From contig CABIVS010000002.1 of the NCBI GenBank assembly GCA_902362375.1, forward strand, positions 84,757-148,756: a stretch of 64,000 nucleotides of DNA. The letters run 5' to 3'. The notes under the pieces are model-generated. The model searched no databases and was not told the DNA's origin. It saw only the letters and a program-made list of their open reading frames with translations. Shown here in pieces: positions 50,788 through 59,405 of the stretch. Every line of letters begins with the position of its first letter. Position 1 is the stretch's first letter. The stretch is from Bacteroidaceae bacterium (GTDB lineage Bacteria; Bacteroidota; Bacteroidia; Bacteroidales; Bacteroidaceae). Made by a program: the position numbers and the translations under genes.

Positions 50788-52344
50788 TTACTGCAAATCT
50801 TCCACTATCCACTTTTCGATGTTTCTTGTTTCATTACTGAAATTGATGCCTATCTTGAATATTTGTCGTTTGTCTGTGGCAAATGCTTGTGCATAATGTT
50901 TGTCATTGATTTGTTGCAGAGCTTCTTCGGCAGTTCCATCCAACTTGAATTCCATAACATAGATGAAACGCTCGGTTTGTAAGACGAGGTCAATGCGTCC
51001 CCGAGAAGTATGATATTCTGCTTTTACATAGAACCCAATGAGTTTGAATACGATGAAAAGCACATTTTGATAATGCAGCTCCAAATTGCGTATCAATTCG
51101 TAAGGTGTATCGGCAAAGAAACTTTGCAGGCGGCGGAAAAAGGCGTTGTAATCACCCTGTTCCACTTCATCCACAAATTGACGTATTTGGAAAGGGGATT
51201 CAATTAAATCTATATTCGTATAGAAAGGAAGAAGATATTTAACAAAGCCTTCTTCTACTTCCCGGTTAGGGAATCCCAATTTATAAATCCCAAAACGATT
51301 GTCGAATCCTTTGATTGTAAGATATCCACTTTGGTAAATAACCGGTATCGGATTTCGGGAAGTCGAATCAATACTGTTCAGTACATCTGCATCCGTTTCT
51401 TCATGCGTGATACGTTGAAGATCATAATTGGATTTTTTAAGTAATTCTACCAGATAAGTCGGAGTGCCGGTCTCAAACCAGTAACTACCGAATTTCATTT
51501 TATAGAACGTATTGAGTAGACTGAAAGGATTATATATTCCTATGGAGTTTTCTACGAAGTGGTAACCATCATAACATTCTTTCAATTCAGAACATACTTT
51601 TTCATAAGTCATTTTCTGTCTGTCTGCCAATATATGCAAGTCTTCTTCCATATTGTCGTGGATTTCTTTCTCTGTGATACCACAGAGTTCCACGTACTGT
51701 TCGTCCATTGAAATATCAATCAGATTGTTGAGATCGCTGAATACACTCACTTTTCCGAACTTAGTGACACCTGTCAGGAAAGCGAGTTTGATGAATCCGT
51801 CCATTGTTTTTAATACACTGTAGAAAGCCTTCATTGTGTTGCGGAACTTCTGTTGAAGTTCTTCGTTGCCAATTGCTTGCAACATGGGTTTGTCGTATTC
51901 ATCAATAAGAATGACGACACGTTGCCCGGTTTGTTCATAAGCCCGTTCGATGATTCCACGGAAGCGCAAAGAAAAGGTGGTCTCTGATGAAGAGGTGCCA
52001 TACAGTCGCTCCCACTTTACCAGTGTGAAGTTTAAGATATTTTCCAGACTTTCCGGTGTATCGTATTTTTCGGTGTTGAGATCAATGTGGAGGATGGGAT
52101 GTTTGATCCATTCTTTTTCCAGTTCCTCTATGGCTAGATTCTTGAAAAGTTCCTTTTTCCCCGAAAAATAAGCTTCAAGGGTAGATATCAGCAGACTTTT
52201 TCCAAAACGGCGGGGACGGCTAAGAAAATAATAACGGCCGGTCTTTGCTAATTGATAGATAAGTTTGGTTTTATCTACATAGAGATAACCGTCTTTGCGA
52301 AGACTTTCAAAATTCTGTATGCCGATAGGATAAAGCTTGCCCAT
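50788..52344 (-). CDS. AAA-ATPase-like / PD-(D/E)XK protein (DUF1703 type)
   Basis: A 518-residue protein of the AAA-ATPase_like plus PDDEXK_9 family that is strongly expanded in Bacteroides. N-terminal MGKLYPIGIQNFESLRKDGY and LYVDKTKLIYQLAKTGRYYF, then FLSRPRRFGKSLLISTLEAY (Walker A variant) and VVILIDEYDKPML (Walker B) form the ATPase. The C-terminal nuclease-like domain shows YHTSRGRIDLVLQTERFIYV then MEFKL (E-x-K), with the Asp and E-x-K of the PD-(D/E)XK fold. Role not known; a mobile-element or defence link has been suggested for the family. It is a monocistronic-looking gene with its own TATCTTTG element. Confidence 0.9.
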   Translation of the reverse strand: MGKLYPIGIQNFESLRKDGYLYVDKTKLIYQLAKTGRYYFLSRPRRFGKSLLISTLEAYFSGKKELFKNLAIEELEKEWIKHPILHIDLNTEKYDTPESLENILNFTLVKWERLYGTSSSETTFSLRFRGIIERAYEQTGQRVVILIDEYDKPMLQAIGNEELQQKFRNTMKAFYSVLKTMDGFIKLAFLTGVTKFGKVSVFSDLNNLIDISMDEQYVELCGITEKEIHDNMEEDLHILADRQKMTYEKVCSELKECYDGYHFVENSIGIYNPFSLLNTFYKMKFGSYWFETGTPTYLVELLKKSNYDLQRITHEETDADVLNSIDSTSRNPIPVIYQSGYLTIKGFDNRFGIYKLGFPNREVEEGFVKYLLPFYTNIDLIESPFQIRQFVDEVEQGDYNAFFRRLQSFFADTPYELIRNLELHYQNVLFIVFKLIGFYVKAEYHTSRGRIDLVLQTERFIYVMEFKLDGTAEEALQQINDKHYAQAFATDKRQIFKIGINFSNETRNIEKWIVEDLQ

Positions 52345-52373
52345 AATCTGATTTTTTTAGCGTTGGAATCATA

Positions 52374-52381
52374 CAAAGATA
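52374..52381 (-). promoter_or_regulatory. -7 element of the AAA-ATPase/PDDEXK gene
   Basis: Minus strand TATCTTTG, exact TAnnTTTG match, 30 bases before the ATG at 52344. Confidence 0.62.
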
Positions 52382-52457
52382 GCAGTTTTTCATCTTAACG
52401 CAAAATTTACCTTGAAGGTTTTATGATATGCTGGTCAAAGATTTTGGAAAAAGATAT

Positions 52458-53135
52458 TTATCGGGCAGTAATATGGAAACAACCTTGTTTCAATTCGTAT
52501 TTGATGTAGCATTTTTCGGCTTGTCGCAGGTCTCTTAAAACTTCGGACAGGACAAGTTTCAGTGTGTCGGCACTTACATCTTGCAACGGTCTTCCATCTT
52601 TGTCTTCTACTTTTTTGAAACGTTTCCAACTGATGTCAAAGGTTGCTCCAAAGCAATGTGCAGAGTTGGCGGAGGCATTTCCATTGCGGCGGCGGAGACG
52701 TTTCACATCGTTTTCGGTGCGTAGTACGGAGGTGATGATTACCTGATTAGGATTCAAACCTTTGGCAGCCAATGAATCGAGAAAGTTGGAACCTATTGTA
52801 TCGAGCAATGCACTGGCGCGTGGAACGAGGTAGGGAATGGAGTGTGTTAATGAATCCACTGCATAAAATTCATTATCAGTGATATGAGTCAGCTTTTCTT
52901 TCATTGCTTCCGCTTCCTCTCGGTCTGCCAGCGGACTAATACCGATCTTTTTAGCGGCTTTCAGATGTGCGTCGTTCAAATCAGGGAAAGAACGTTTGTA
53001 GCTGACAACACCCCGAATGTTGCGTGGCTCATTCAGTTTCAGTGACATATCTTTCTTTTTGCAGCCCGAAGTAAGCGTTGTCACCCCAATAACTAATAAA
53101 AATAGCGGTAATATGCGAAGCTTATAAATAGTCAT
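52458..53135 (-). CDS. DUF5715 lipoprotein, LAS-type (M15-like) fold
   Basis: A 225-residue lipoprotein (LFLLVIGVTTLTSGC24). The catalytic half has VIITSVLRTENDVKRLRRRN, then SANSAHCFGATFDISW (S-x-H-x5-x-D pattern) and QGCFHITAR (second His). This is the zinc-ligand layout of LAS peptidases such as VanY/D-Ala-D-Ala carboxypeptidases (SxHxxGxAxD ... HxT). It may therefore trim peptidoglycan peptides in the periplasm, but the usual catalytic Glu before the last His is not seen (QGCFH), so activity is uncertain. Divergent from DUF6078; promoters for both lie within 53153-53181. Confidence 0.8.
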   Translation of the reverse strand: MTIYKLRILPLFLLVIGVTTLTSGCKKKDMSLKLNEPRNIRGVVSYKRSFPDLNDAHLKAAKKIGISPLADREEAEAMKEKLTHITDNEFYAVDSLTHSIPYLVPRASALLDTIGSNFLDSLAAKGLNPNQVIITSVLRTENDVKRLRRRNGNASANSAHCFGATFDISWKRFKKVEDKDGRPLQDVSADTLKLVLSEVLRDLRQAEKCYIKYELKQGCFHITAR

Positions 53136-53152
53136 TTTGCATTTTTTGCCCG

Positions 53153-53160
53153 CAAATATA
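53153..53160 (-). promoter_or_regulatory. -7 element of the DUF5715 gene
   Basis: Minus strand TATATTTG, 18 bases before the ATG at 53135, divergent from the DUF6078 promoter 14 bases away. Confidence 0.5.
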
Positions 53161-53173
53161 CGCTATTTTTTTA

Positions 53174-53181
53174 TACATTTG
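53174..53181 (+). promoter_or_regulatory. -7 element of the DUF6078 gene
   Basis: TACATTTG on the + strand, fitting TAnnTTTG, 46 bases before the ATG at 53227. Confidence 0.55.
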
Positions 53182-53226
53182 TAGCGGTTTATAAAAATAG
53201 ACCATTTCACACTAAACATAACACAC

Positions 53227-53664
53227 ATGAAAACAGATTTCGATTACAATTCTATGCCCGTCAGCTTCGCTCATTGCTTGAATGGACATTGTTTGCGCGC
53301 GGACAAATGTCTGCGTCGACAAGTAACTCTCCGGATGCCGAAAGAACGGGCTGCTGTAACGGTTATCAATCCCGAACATATCACTTCCGATGGCGGAGAC
53401 TGCACTTACTTTATTGATGAAAAGCCTTTGCTTTTTGCACGGGGAATGAAACATATATTGGATCGTGTGCCCCTTGCTGATGCCAACATTATTAAACGGC
53501 AGATGATTTCCTATTTCGGCAAGACTGTTTATTACCGTTGCTGCAACAAAGAGCGATTGATAAAGCCGAAGGAGCAGGAATATATACAAGGACTTTTCCG
53601 CAAGAGGGGCGTTGCCGGATCACCTCAATTTGACGAATACATAGAATACTATGATCTAGGTTAA
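53227..53664 (+). CDS. DUF6078 family protein
   Basis: A 145-residue cytoplasmic protein. Cysteines cluster near the N-terminus (FAHCLNGHCLRADKCLRRQ: C-x4-C-x5-C), suggesting metal binding, with another Cys at GDCTYF and a CC pair at YYRCCNKE. The sequence resembles DUF6078, a family restricted to Bacteroidales and without assigned function; this name is from memory. Its stop is followed at once by a 23-base-period palindrome array (53688-53793). No operon partner. Confidence 0.7.
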   Translation: MKTDFDYNSMPVSFAHCLNGHCLRADKCLRRQVTLRMPKERAAVTVINPEHITSDGGDCTYFIDEKPLLFARGMKHILDRVPLADANIIKRQMISYFGKTVYYRCCNKERLIKPKEQEYIQGLFRKRGVAGSPQFDEYIEYYDLG

Positions 53665-53687
53665 GGATATCTATTAGTTCCGGTAGT

Positions 53688-53793
53688 CCCATATATTGTG
53701 GGAAAGTATTCTCATATATTGTGGGAATACTTTCCCACAAAATGGGGGAATCTTTTCCCTCCAGCTAGGGAATCTCTTCCCACAATATATGGG
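53688..53793. repeat. Five-unit palindrome array, 22-23-base period (CCCA-TGGG type)
   Basis: Units CCCATATATTGTGGG (53688), CTCATATATTGTGGG (53711), CCCACAAAATGGGGG (53734), CCCTCCAGCTAGGG (53757) and CCCACAATATATGGG (53779). Steps are 23, 23, 23 and 22. Spacers are AAAGTATT, AATACTTT, AATCTTTT and AATCTCTT; the first two are reverse complements. It begins 24 bases after the DUF6078 stop. Confidence 0.82.
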
Positions 53794-53860
53794 ACAAAGG
53801 AAGTCTGTGATGAAAGTAAAAAGAAGGTATATACTTCCGTTTATTGAATATCAGTTCCAG

Positions 53861-54015
53861 TATGAGAAATGCATGATGATAAGTATGAGAAATACCGTTT
53901 ATTTACGACTTTTCAGGCAAAATAATATGAGAAATACCTTATTGAAAAGTATTTCTCATATTATATATTGTTGATTAGTAGGTTATTAATCAAATATTAT
54001 GAGAATATGAGAAAT
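53861..54015. repeat. TATGAGAAAT repeats with an internal 12-bp hairpin
   Basis: TATGAGAAAT occurs at 53861, 53884, 53926 and 54006, and inverted at 53951. The first step is 23 bases, the second 42. Arms TATGAGAAATAC (53926-53937) and GTATTTCTCATA (53949-53960) form a perfect hairpin. It lies beyond the 3' end of the minus-strand ATPase gene. Confidence 0.7.
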
Positions 54016-54042
54016 GAAATTGCCAAATCATTTCTAGTGTGG

Positions 54043-55173
54043 TTAGATCACTGTGTCTTTCAGCCATTTTCCGAAAAAACGGTCATAGACAATATAACCA
54101 TCCGGTGTATTATATATCAGTTCTTTATTTAGTAAGGACTTCAGTGCCACGTTAACGCTGCTGGGCGTTTTTAGATGATGCCTTTTGATAAAGTCATTGG
54201 CATTTATACTTTTTATACAGCCTTCTGTGGCAATAGCTTTCAATAGATCCACTTGATTGTTGGTTAGTAGTGTCAGGTTACTTTGGTATATGGTTTCCTG
54301 TTCATCTAAAATGTCGTTTATACAGCTATCTACCAGTCGGTTATCAATAGGGTTGATTTTCTTCTCATACAATCGGTTGAGTATGCTTTGAATGTACCAG
54401 GTGTGTCCGTTTTCAAGTTGGTATAAGTAGGAGAATGTTTCTAACGGTAGCTCTCTTTTTTCTTTGGCAAAGAATGAGTGTGCGAATGAATAATAATTCT
54501 CCAATGGAATCTCCTTTAATACAATAATCTGGGTACTTTGATAAAAAGGTCGTTTTGCAGAACTGAACATTTCTTCCATTACATGTTTTTTACTTCCGGA
54601 AAAGATAAAGTGTACATTCGGCATGAATTGGATATGAGAACGGAGCAATGCTTCTACACCTTTTTCCGGATATTCTGTAATCTGTTGGAACTCATCAATG
54701 GCAAGGTAACAATGTTTTTTTGAAGCTGCCATATAGTCGAGCACTTCTTTTAGTGTCTGTTCGGCATGAGCAGGGGCAAAGTCCAGAGTTACGGTAGGCA
54801 TACCGCTTCTTTCGTCAGTACTGATTATGGGGCGGCAAGATTTGAAGAAAGCGGTCATTTGCCTGAGTATATTTTGGGACAGGGTATCCAATTCTCCGAG
54901 AACATTTTGAGCAAGCAATTGTATGAATGCCTTTAAGTCGCGTGTGGGATAGATATCCATGTAGAAATAGGCGGTATTCGGATTCTTTTCCTGTTTCATC
55001 CGGTAGAATACATTTTTGATGAGTCCCGTCTTTCCCATACGCCGAGGAGATATTAATGTCAGATTCCGCCCGTTTTGTAACGCTGAAATCATTTTATCAG
55101 TTTCTTTTTCCCGGTCACAAAAGTATTCCGGACTGTTGTAACCGTACACAAGGAATGGATTATATGGTTTCAT
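54043..55173 (-). CDS. Archaeal-type AAA ATPase with winged-helix tail
   Basis: A 376-residue protein of the ATPase_2/archaeal ATPase group. NPFLVYGYNSPEYFCDREKE at the start, LTLISPRRMGKTGLIKNVFY (Walker A) and KHCYLAIDEFQQITEYPEKG (Walker B plus sensor), then NVHFIFSGSKKHVMEEMF, define the ATPase. The C-terminus (NANDFIKRHHLKTPSSVNVA, LKSLLNKELIYNTPDGY) is a winged helix. Function is not known; stand-alone Bacteroides copies are frequent and vary between strains. No promoter of the TAnnTTTG type was found close by (GTTCTTTG only). It is convergent with DUF6078. Confidence 0.85.
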   Translation of the reverse strand: MKPYNPFLVYGYNSPEYFCDREKETDKMISALQNGRNLTLISPRRMGKTGLIKNVFYRMKQEKNPNTAYFYMDIYPTRDLKAFIQLLAQNVLGELDTLSQNILRQMTAFFKSCRPIISTDERSGMPTVTLDFAPAHAEQTLKEVLDYMAASKKHCYLAIDEFQQITEYPEKGVEALLRSHIQFMPNVHFIFSGSKKHVMEEMFSSAKRPFYQSTQIIVLKEIPLENYYSFAHSFFAKEKRELPLETFSYLYQLENGHTWYIQSILNRLYEKKINPIDNRLVDSCINDILDEQETIYQSNLTLLTNNQVDLLKAIATEGCIKSINANDFIKRHHLKTPSSVNVALKSLLNKELIYNTPDGYIVYDRFFGKWLKDTVI

Positions 55174-55268
55174 ATCTTATTATATCTTTTATGTTACATA
55201 TTTTATGTAATACAAAGAACGTAATAATTGGGGAATATTCAAAGACTTTTTTTGTTTATGTGTATATA

Positions 55269-55318
55269 AATAGTGCGCTGATGAAAGAACAATCATTTTC
55301 TTTCATCAGCGCACTATT
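55269..55318. terminator. Strong 19-bp hairpin after the flotillin-like gene
   Basis: Arms 55269-55287 and 55300-55318 are perfect complements (AATAGTGCGCTGATGAAAG and its inverse) with a 12-base loop. It lies 17 bases beyond the flotillin-like stop on the minus strand, and is the strongest stem in the window. Confidence 0.8.
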
Positions 55319-55334
55319 ATTTGTCGGAGCAGGA

Positions 55335-56987
55335 TTATTTCTTATCCTTCTTCTCTTCAGCTTTCGTTGCAGGCTCTTCCTCCGTTTTACTGTCCGGATT
55401 GATAATGCCTTTCACTGTTTCACCGATAGGAAGCTTGTCCAATATACCAAGGCTCGGAGCTACTGTCTTTACTAATGTATTCAGGAAATTGCTTGTGCCA
55501 CCGTTTCCTCCGTCGAATACCGTGATATTTCCTAAGTTCATGTGCTCGAATGCCTTTACCTGTTCGCCGGCGATTTCCTTCCATTGGTCTACCATCTTGT
55601 ATTGGATAGCGATGGCCGGGTTCGATTCGGCTGCTCTTACCATTGCTTCGAAACCTTCCGCTTCAGCAAGTAATGAACGTTTCTTACCTTCCGCTTCTGC
55701 TTCCAGTTTCATCTGGATAGCTTTTGCTTCTGCTTCCGCTTGTGCCAAAGTAGCTTTTGCGCGTGCTTCTGCCTCACGAGTAATCTTTTCGGCAATGGCG
55801 TTAGCCTGTAGGATAGCTTCCTGTCTGGCGATTTCCGCAGGAACGATCTTTTCAGCTTTCAATGAAGATTCCACTTTACGTGCTTTGGCTTCTTCTACCT
55901 CCTTCTGGGCAATTTCACGTGCAGTTTGTACGGCAGCTTCCGATCTGGCGGCAGCTTCACCGGCTTGCTTGTCGGCATTAGCTTGCGTCACGGCCAGTTC
56001 TGAATTTGACAGAGCCACCTCTTTCTGTGCGTCATTTCGTCCGATGGCAGCTTTCTTGGCAGCTTCCGCCTGCTTGATTTCCATATCCGAGTTAAGTTCG
56101 GCAACACGGCTTTCCTTTTCGGTATTCGCCTGTTCGATACGGATATTCTTTTCTGCTTCAGCTTTTGCTACTTGTGATTCTTTTTCCGCATTGGCGATGG
56201 CTACTTGAGAAATTCTGTCCTTATCTGCATTGGCAACCGAGATTTCCTGTTGTTTCTTCGTTTCTGCGATGGCGATATCTTGATCTTTACGCGTTTCTGC
56301 AACTTTGGTTTCGCGTTCCTTAATCTGATTGGCAATTTTGATAGCACCCAGCTTTTCCTGTTCTTCGATGTTAGCTTGTGCTTCGTTCAGAGCCTTACTT
56401 TCAGCTTCCTTACCTAAGTTGACAATGTAGTTGGCAGCATCGCGAATGTCACTGATATTGATGTTCATCAGGTACAAACCGAACTTGCGAAGTTCAGTAT
56501 CGATGTTGTCTTTTACTTTAGCCAGAAACTTATCGCGGTCTGAATTTAATTCTTCGATAGTCATATCGGCGATCACCATACGCATCTGACCATATACGAC
56601 ATCGGTAATTAAATTCTGTTTGTCGTCCATCGTCAAACCCAGCATACGTTCAGCAGCATTTTGCATTACTTCGGGATCAGTGCTGATAGCTACAGTAATG
56701 GTAGTCGGCACGTCCACACGGATATTCTGAGCAGACAGTGCACCCGTCAGTTTGCATTCAATCTGCATGGGTTTCATGGAAAGGAATTCATATCCCTGGA
56801 TAATCGGCCATACGAAAGCTGCACCACCGTGATATAGCTTCGCTGACTTCTTATCTCCTCCTGTTTTACCATATACAACGAGGACTTCATCACTCTTACA
56901 TTTGCGGTAACGAGAAAGGATACCAATAAAAGTGAGTAGGATGACTGCCACTAATATAGCAGCCATAATCAACATTTCTTGTGTCAT
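55335..56987 (-). CDS. Flotillin-like SPFH-domain membrane protein
   Basis: A 550-residue protein. One N-terminal helix (MLIMAAILVAVILLTFIGIL) anchors an SPFH/Band 7 domain (about 30-190: VLVVYGKTGGDKKSAKLYHG, NIRVDVPTTITVAISTDPEV, IVNLGKEAESKALNEAQANI). Residues ~190-430 are a long Ala/Glu/Lys-rich coiled coil with the EA repeats of flotillins; the tail holds a second hydrophobic patch (LGNITVFDGGNGGTSNFLNT). Flotillins organise membrane microdomains. It is 20 bases downstream of the NfeD-like gene, the usual flotillin partner, and a strong hairpin follows. Confidence 0.94.
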   Translation of the reverse strand: MTQEMLIMAAILVAVILLTFIGILSRYRKCKSDEVLVVYGKTGGDKKSAKLYHGGAAFVWPIIQGYEFLSMKPMQIECKLTGALSAQNIRVDVPTTITVAISTDPEVMQNAAERMLGLTMDDKQNLITDVVYGQMRMVIADMTIEELNSDRDKFLAKVKDNIDTELRKFGLYLMNINISDIRDAANYIVNLGKEAESKALNEAQANIEEQEKLGAIKIANQIKERETKVAETRKDQDIAIAETKKQQEISVANADKDRISQVAIANAEKESQVAKAEAEKNIRIEQANTEKESRVAELNSDMEIKQAEAAKKAAIGRNDAQKEVALSNSELAVTQANADKQAGEAAARSEAAVQTAREIAQKEVEEAKARKVESSLKAEKIVPAEIARQEAILQANAIAEKITREAEARAKATLAQAEAEAKAIQMKLEAEAEGKKRSLLAEAEGFEAMVRAAESNPAIAIQYKMVDQWKEIAGEQVKAFEHMNLGNITVFDGGNGGTSNFLNTLVKTVAPSLGILDKLPIGETVKGIINPDSKTEEEPATKAEEKKDKK

Positions 56988-57007
56988 AGAATTGTGTATT
57001 TGAATAG

Positions 57008-57505
57008 TTATTGAATGAATAGCGTTCCGTCTTTATAACGGGTGATGATTGTTCTGTCACCCGTCTGATATGCTTTTCCGGATTCGGAGATGACGTCTAC
57101 TTCGCGCATTGCTCCGTCCCGGCTTGTCTGTACTGTATATTTGCTGTCACTTTGCTTGAAGTAGATGGTACATTCCCGTCCTACAAGTTGATCTGTCTGT
57201 TCAGAATGATTCACTTGTTGCAGTTGATAAGCTTTCTTATAGAGAAACCACACAGCCAGAACAAAGAAAAGACCCACTAGAATACCGATGACATAACTTT
57301 GAATTTCAGTGTTTCCCGCTAAATACATGTACCAACCGAATCCGATTCCAAAATGAGTTAGTCCTTTAAAAGAAACTACGCTGCTGATGTCAGCATCCAC
57401 GTCTACATCGGCATCTATGTCTCCGAAAAAGATGGATAGAACGAATTGGATTACAAATATTCCTGTTGTCACAAGGGCAATAATAAGGAAAATGGTACTA
57501 CTCAT
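57008..57505 (-). CDS. NfeD-like membrane protein
   Basis: A 165-residue protein with two to three membrane helices (STIFLIIALVTTGIFVIQFV, FGIGFGWYMYLAG, GILVGLFFVLAVWFLYKKAY) and a C-terminal OB-fold (QLVGRECTIYFKQSDSKYTV, YQTGDRTIITRYKDGTLFIQ). This is the NfeD layout without the protease domain. NfeD proteins co-occur with flotillins and probably regulate them. It starts the two-gene operon with the flotillin-like gene. A TATATTTG -7 element lies 40 bases upstream. Confidence 0.88.
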   Translation of the reverse strand: MSSTIFLIIALVTTGIFVIQFVLSIFFGDIDADVDVDADISSVVSFKGLTHFGIGFGWYMYLAGNTEIQSYVIGILVGLFFVLAVWFLYKKAYQLQQVNHSEQTDQLVGRECTIYFKQSDSKYTVQTSRDGAMREVDVISESGKAYQTGDRTIITRYKDGTLFIQ

Positions 57506-57544
57506 AATTGTGAGGTATTAGTGAATCATGATTATTTTGTTCTC

Positions 57545-57552
57545 CAAATATA
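57545..57552 (-). promoter_or_regulatory. -7 element of the NfeD/flotillin operon
   Basis: Minus strand TATATTTG, fitting TAnnTTTG, 40 bases before the ATG at 57505; divergent from the truA promoter. Confidence 0.58.
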
Positions 57553-57595
57553 CAGGTTTATGCGAATTATACAAAGATAAATGAGATAAAATGAC

Positions 57596-57603
57596 TACTT
57601 TTG
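57596..57603 (+). promoter_or_regulatory. -7 element of truA
   Basis: TACTTTTG on the + strand, fitting TAnnTTTG, 32 bases before the GTG start, followed by an AGAGAGGA ribosome-binding stretch. Confidence 0.58.
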
Positions 57604-57634
57604 CGCGCGAAAACCCTAAAAGAGAGGAATTAGC

Positions 57635-58390
57635 GTGCAAAGGTATTTTATTTATTTGGCTTATGACGGAACCAACTATCACGGTTGGCAGATTCAACCG
57701 AATGGGATTAGTGTGCAGGAATGTCTGATGAAAGCATTGTCTACCTTTCTGCGTCGCGAAATTGAAGTAATAGGAGCAGGCCGGACGGATGCGGGAGTGC
57801 ATGCCTCTCTGATGGTTGCTCATTTTGATTCCGATGAACCGTTGGATACTACTTCTGTTACTGATAAATTAAATCGTCTGCTGCCTCCCGATATTTCCAT
57901 TTATCGTGTTTGCCGGGTTCGGCCGGATGCCCATGCCCGCTTTGATGCGACTGCGCGAACTTATAAATATTATGTGACGACATCGAAATATCCTTTTAAC
58001 AGGCAATATCGCTGGCGGCTTTATAACCAGTTGAATTATGAACGCATGAACGAAGCTGCGCGTATCCTTTTCGAGTACAACGATTTTACGAGTTTCAGTA
58101 AACTTCATACGGATGTAAAGACCAATATTTGTCATATCACCCATGCAGAATGGACGCAAGAAAAAGATGCTACCTGGGTATTTACGATTCGTGCCGACCG
58201 TTTTCTGCGGAATATGGTGCGAGCCATCGTAGGCACACTCATTGAAGTGGGACGCGGGAAACTGACTGTTGAAGGTTTCCGGCGGATTATAGAACTGCAG
58301 GACCGTTGCAAAGCCGGGACATCTGCTCCGGGGCAAGCCCTGTTTTTAGTCAATGTGGAGTATCCGGAAAATATATTTGAATCTACCTGA
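57635..58390 (+). CDS. truA: tRNA pseudouridine(38-40) synthase
   Basis: A 251-residue enzyme that isomerises uridines 38-40 of tRNA anticodon stems. The catalytic Asp is in [33 protein letters not shown] at the N-terminus and [20 protein letters not shown] near the C-terminus are TruA signatures. The start is GTG, with an AGAGAGGA Shine-Dalgarno-like run 6 bases before it and the TACTTTTG promoter element at 57596-57603. The next in-frame ATG would remove the first motif. It is followed by a short AT-rich repeat (58421-58454) and an EamA transporter gene. Confidence 0.96.
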   Translation: MQRYFIYLAYDGTNYHGWQIQPNGISVQECLMKALSTFLRREIEVIGAGRTDAGVHASLMVAHFDSDEPLDTTSVTDKLNRLLPPDISIYRVCRVRPDAHARFDATARTYKYYVTTSKYPFNRQYRWRLYNQLNYERMNEAARILFEYNDFTSFSKLHTDVKTNICHITHAEWTQEKDATWVFTIRADRFLRNMVRAIVGTLIEVGRGKLTVEGFRRIIELQDRCKAGTSAPGQALFLVNVEYPENIFEST

Positions 58391-58420
58391 CCAATAGCAT
58401 CTTATCATTTAGGAAATTTC

Positions 58421-58454
58421 AATCGTAAATAGTAAATCGTCAAATCGTAAATCA
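58421..58454 (+). repeat. Short direct repeats of AATCGTAAAT
   Basis: Three partial copies of AATCGTAAAT/AGTAAATCGT fill the gap between truA and the transporter gene. Same general type as the other intergenic word repeats, with its own sequence. Confidence 0.6.
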
Positions 58455-58458
58455 TCTT

Positions 58459-59361
58459 ATGTGGTTATTATTAGCATTCCTATCGGCTACTTTGCTGGGC
58501 TTTTATGATGTATTCAAGAAGAAATCGTTGAAAGATAATGCAGTACTTCCTGTCTTGTTTCTAAATACATTTTTTTCCAGTCTCATCTTTCTACCGTTTA
58601 TCCTGATATCCGTTTATCAACCGGATTTGTTGGGAGGAACGATATTCAATGTTCCCGTTGCTGGTTGGGAACAGCATAAATATATTATCATCAAATCGTT
58701 CATTGTATTGTCTTCGTGGATATTCGGATATTTCGGAATGAAACATTTGCCTATAACCATTGTGGGACCTATCAATGCCACCCGTCCGGTGATGGTGCTC
58801 GTGGGAGCTATGCTGGTATTCGGTGAACGATTGAATCTCTATCAATGGATTGGTGTGATGCTGGCCATTGCCTCTTTTTTCATGTTGAGCCGCTCGGGGA
58901 AGAAAGAAGGAATTGATTTTAAGCATAACAAATGGATCTTTTTTATTGTATTGGCTGCCATTACAGGTGCTATCAGCGGTTTGTATGATAAATATCTGAT
59001 GAAGTCTCTGAATCCGATGCTGGTGCAATCTTGGTATAATGTTTATCAGGTGTTTATCATGTGTCCTATCCTGCTGTTGCTTTGGTGGCCTAAAAGAAAG
59101 TCCACTACTCCGTTCCGCTGGGATTGGACGATTATCCTGATTTCCATTTTCCTTTCTGCTGCCGATTTTGTTTACTTTTACGCATTAAGTTACGACGATT
59201 CGATGATTTCTATCGTTTCGATGGTGCGTCGGGGAAGTGTGGTTGTTTCTTTCACTTTCGGTGCGCTTTTCTTCCGTGAAAAGAATTTAAAAAGCAAAGC
59301 GATTGACCTTATACTGGTGTTAATCGGAATGATATTCTTATATTTGGGGTCTAAAAGTTAA
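58459..59361 (+). CDS. EamA/DMT superfamily transporter
   Basis: A 300-residue membrane protein with ten hydrophobic segments in two homologous halves, the EamA duplication. The first half opens MWLLLAFLSATLLGFYDVFK; MKHLPITIVGPINATRPVMV and GERLNLYQWIGVMLAIASFF are its conserved parts; the second half is WIFFIVLAAITGAISGLYDK, SMISIVSMVRRGSVVVSFTF and FFREKNLKSKAIDLILVLIG. Drug/metabolite transporters of this group export small molecules; substrate unknown. It is followed by a DUF3256 gene 44 bases downstream. Confidence 0.92.
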   Translation: MWLLLAFLSATLLGFYDVFKKKSLKDNAVLPVLFLNTFFSSLIFLPFILISVYQPDLLGGTIFNVPVAGWEQHKYIIIKSFIVLSSWIFGYFGMKHLPITIVGPINATRPVMVLVGAMLVFGERLNLYQWIGVMLAIASFFMLSRSGKKEGIDFKHNKWIFFIVLAAITGAISGLYDKYLMKSLNPMLVQSWYNVYQVFIMCPILLLLWWPKRKSTTPFRWDWTIILISIFLSAADFVYFYALSYDDSMISIVSMVRRGSVVVSFTFGALFFREKNLKSKAIDLILVLIGMIFLYLGSKS

Positions 59362-59405
59362 AACAGTAACACAAGACTGTTTGTCATAGGTTAAATAAGA
59401 CAGAT

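Larger units (their letters stand above)
53665..54042. other. 378-base gene-free region holding two repeat arrays
   Basis: No gene was found on either strand. It contains the palindrome array 53688-53793 and the TATGAGAAAT repeats 53861-54015 between the convergent DUF6078 and ATPase genes. No standard intrinsic terminator is visible, so the arrays may do that job. Confidence 0.65.

Noticed and set aside
55321..56208. A 295-residue Ser/Ala-rich open frame opposite the flotillin-like gene
   Set aside because: It is the antisense shadow of the Ala/Glu-rich coiled coil; no ribosome site or recognisable domain.
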